Shown here: positions 23,456 through 23,564 of the stretch, in pieces
How the letters are laid out: each line of letters starts with the position of its first letter
How positions within the stretch are numbered: position 1 is the stretch's first letter
Assembly (NCBI GenBank): GCA_043769275.1
Contig: JAYVJM010000002.1
Location: 1 to 23,564 of the forward strand
DNA from: JAYVJM01 sp043769275
Lineage (GTDB): Bacteria > Pseudomonadota > Gammaproteobacteria > Pseudomonadales > UBA7239
Direction of reading: 5' to 3'
DNA length: 23,564 nt
Notes under the pieces: model-generated
The model's database searches: none
The model's input: only the letters and a program-made list of their open reading frames with translations
Told to the model about the DNA's origin: nothing
Program-made: the position numbers and the translations under genes

Positions 23456-23564
23456 TTAATTACACAAACAAGTAGACGAAACAATCATTTCATCCAAGGT
23501 CATATTTGCGTGGTTTCTCCAAAAACGCTTGAGATTAGCCCAGAGTTTTTCAATAGGATTAAGA
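23456..23564 (-). CDS. IS630-family transposase, C-terminal end (cut by window edge)
   Basis: On the minus strand, the frame entering at 23563 reads LNPIEKLWANLKRFWRNHAN, continues MTLDEMIV and stops with TAA at 23458-23456. The sequence LNPIEKLWANLKR is the conserved block around the last acidic residue (Glu of DDE) in IS630/Tc1-type DDE_3 transposases. Only the last 35 residues are inside the window, so the rest may be intact or broken. The final residues SSTCLCN are short for this family's tail, which might mean a slight truncation or an out-of-frame end. The gene points towards meaB. It is a different family from the transposase at the left edge. Confidence 0.82.
   Translation of the reverse strand, partial: LNPIEKLWANLKRFWRNHANMTLDEMIVSSTCLCN

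Noticed and set aside
1..23564. Composite transposon bounded by the two edge transposases
   Set aside because: The two transposases belong to different families (IS4/IS701-like and IS630-like), and the interior is housekeeping genes, so they cannot mobilise the segment as a pair.
1..23564. tRNA, rRNA, CRISPR array, riboswitch, prophage or toxin-antitoxin system
   Set aside because: I looked through the intergenic stretches and the ends and found no cloverleaf, spaced repeats, phage genes or paired small genes. The window is ordinary housekeeping sequence apart from the IS ends.

Overview
This 23.6 kb window is a compact, almost fully coding piece of a gammaproteobacterial chromosome of intermediate GC. 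The lineage is inferred from gene families only: an lnt-corC-ybeY-phoH cluster, an mreCD-maf-rng-yhdP cluster, a complete Mla phospholipid-transport operon, and the long (~487 aa) Pseudomonas/Marinobacter-type GAPDH. A relative of the Cellvibrionales/Pseudomonadales is plausible, but no rRNA or marker here settles it. Nearly all genes are housekeeping, and their reading frames look intact.

Layout, left to right. (1) Positions 1-202 hold the N-terminus of a DDE transposase on the minus strand, cut by the window edge. (2) 296-4240, minus strand: phoH, ybeY, corC and lnt, in transcription order. These cover RNA-linked ATPase and rRNA maturation, a CBS-domain protein and lipoprotein acylation. 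(3) 4485-6227, plus strand: proS, divergent from phoH. (4) 6293-8278, plus strand: a tight three-gene set of a saccharopine-dehydrogenase-like oxidoreductase, a DUF2269 membrane protein and a DoxX-like membrane protein. (5) 8404-16094, plus strand: mreC, mreD, maf, rng, yhdP, with no mreB in front. (6) 16178-17641, minus strand: the long GAPDH, convergent with yhdP; a hairpin terminator lies between them. (7) 17906-23412, plus strand: mlaF, mlaE, mlaD, mlaC, mlaB, mlaA, ampD, meaB. (8) 23456-23564, minus strand: the C-terminal end of an IS630-type transposase.

The theme is the cell envelope. Lnt finishes lipoproteins, including probably the MlaA encoded here. MlaFEDB, MlaC and MlaA move phospholipids from the outer to the inner membrane, and YhdP is an AsmA-like protein implicated in movement the other way. 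MreC and MreD belong to the elongasome, and AmpD recycles peptidoglycan. The clusters are familiar, but several have lost usual neighbours (no miaB after phoH, no mreB before mreC, no murA or kds/lpt genes around mla). With two unrelated transposases at the two ends, this suggests a rearranged, IS-bearing genome.

The most distinctive observation is that mreC has no ATG, GTG or TTG at its conserved start. The family-conserved N-terminus begins at an ATT codon placed 7 nt after a strong AAGGAG. Other points of note are TTG starts for phoH and ybeY, a 7-codon mini-ORF that overlaps the mlaD start, and the mlaFEDCB-mlaA-ampD linkage. I saw no tRNA, rRNA, CRISPR array, prophage or convincing new defence or biosynthetic system.
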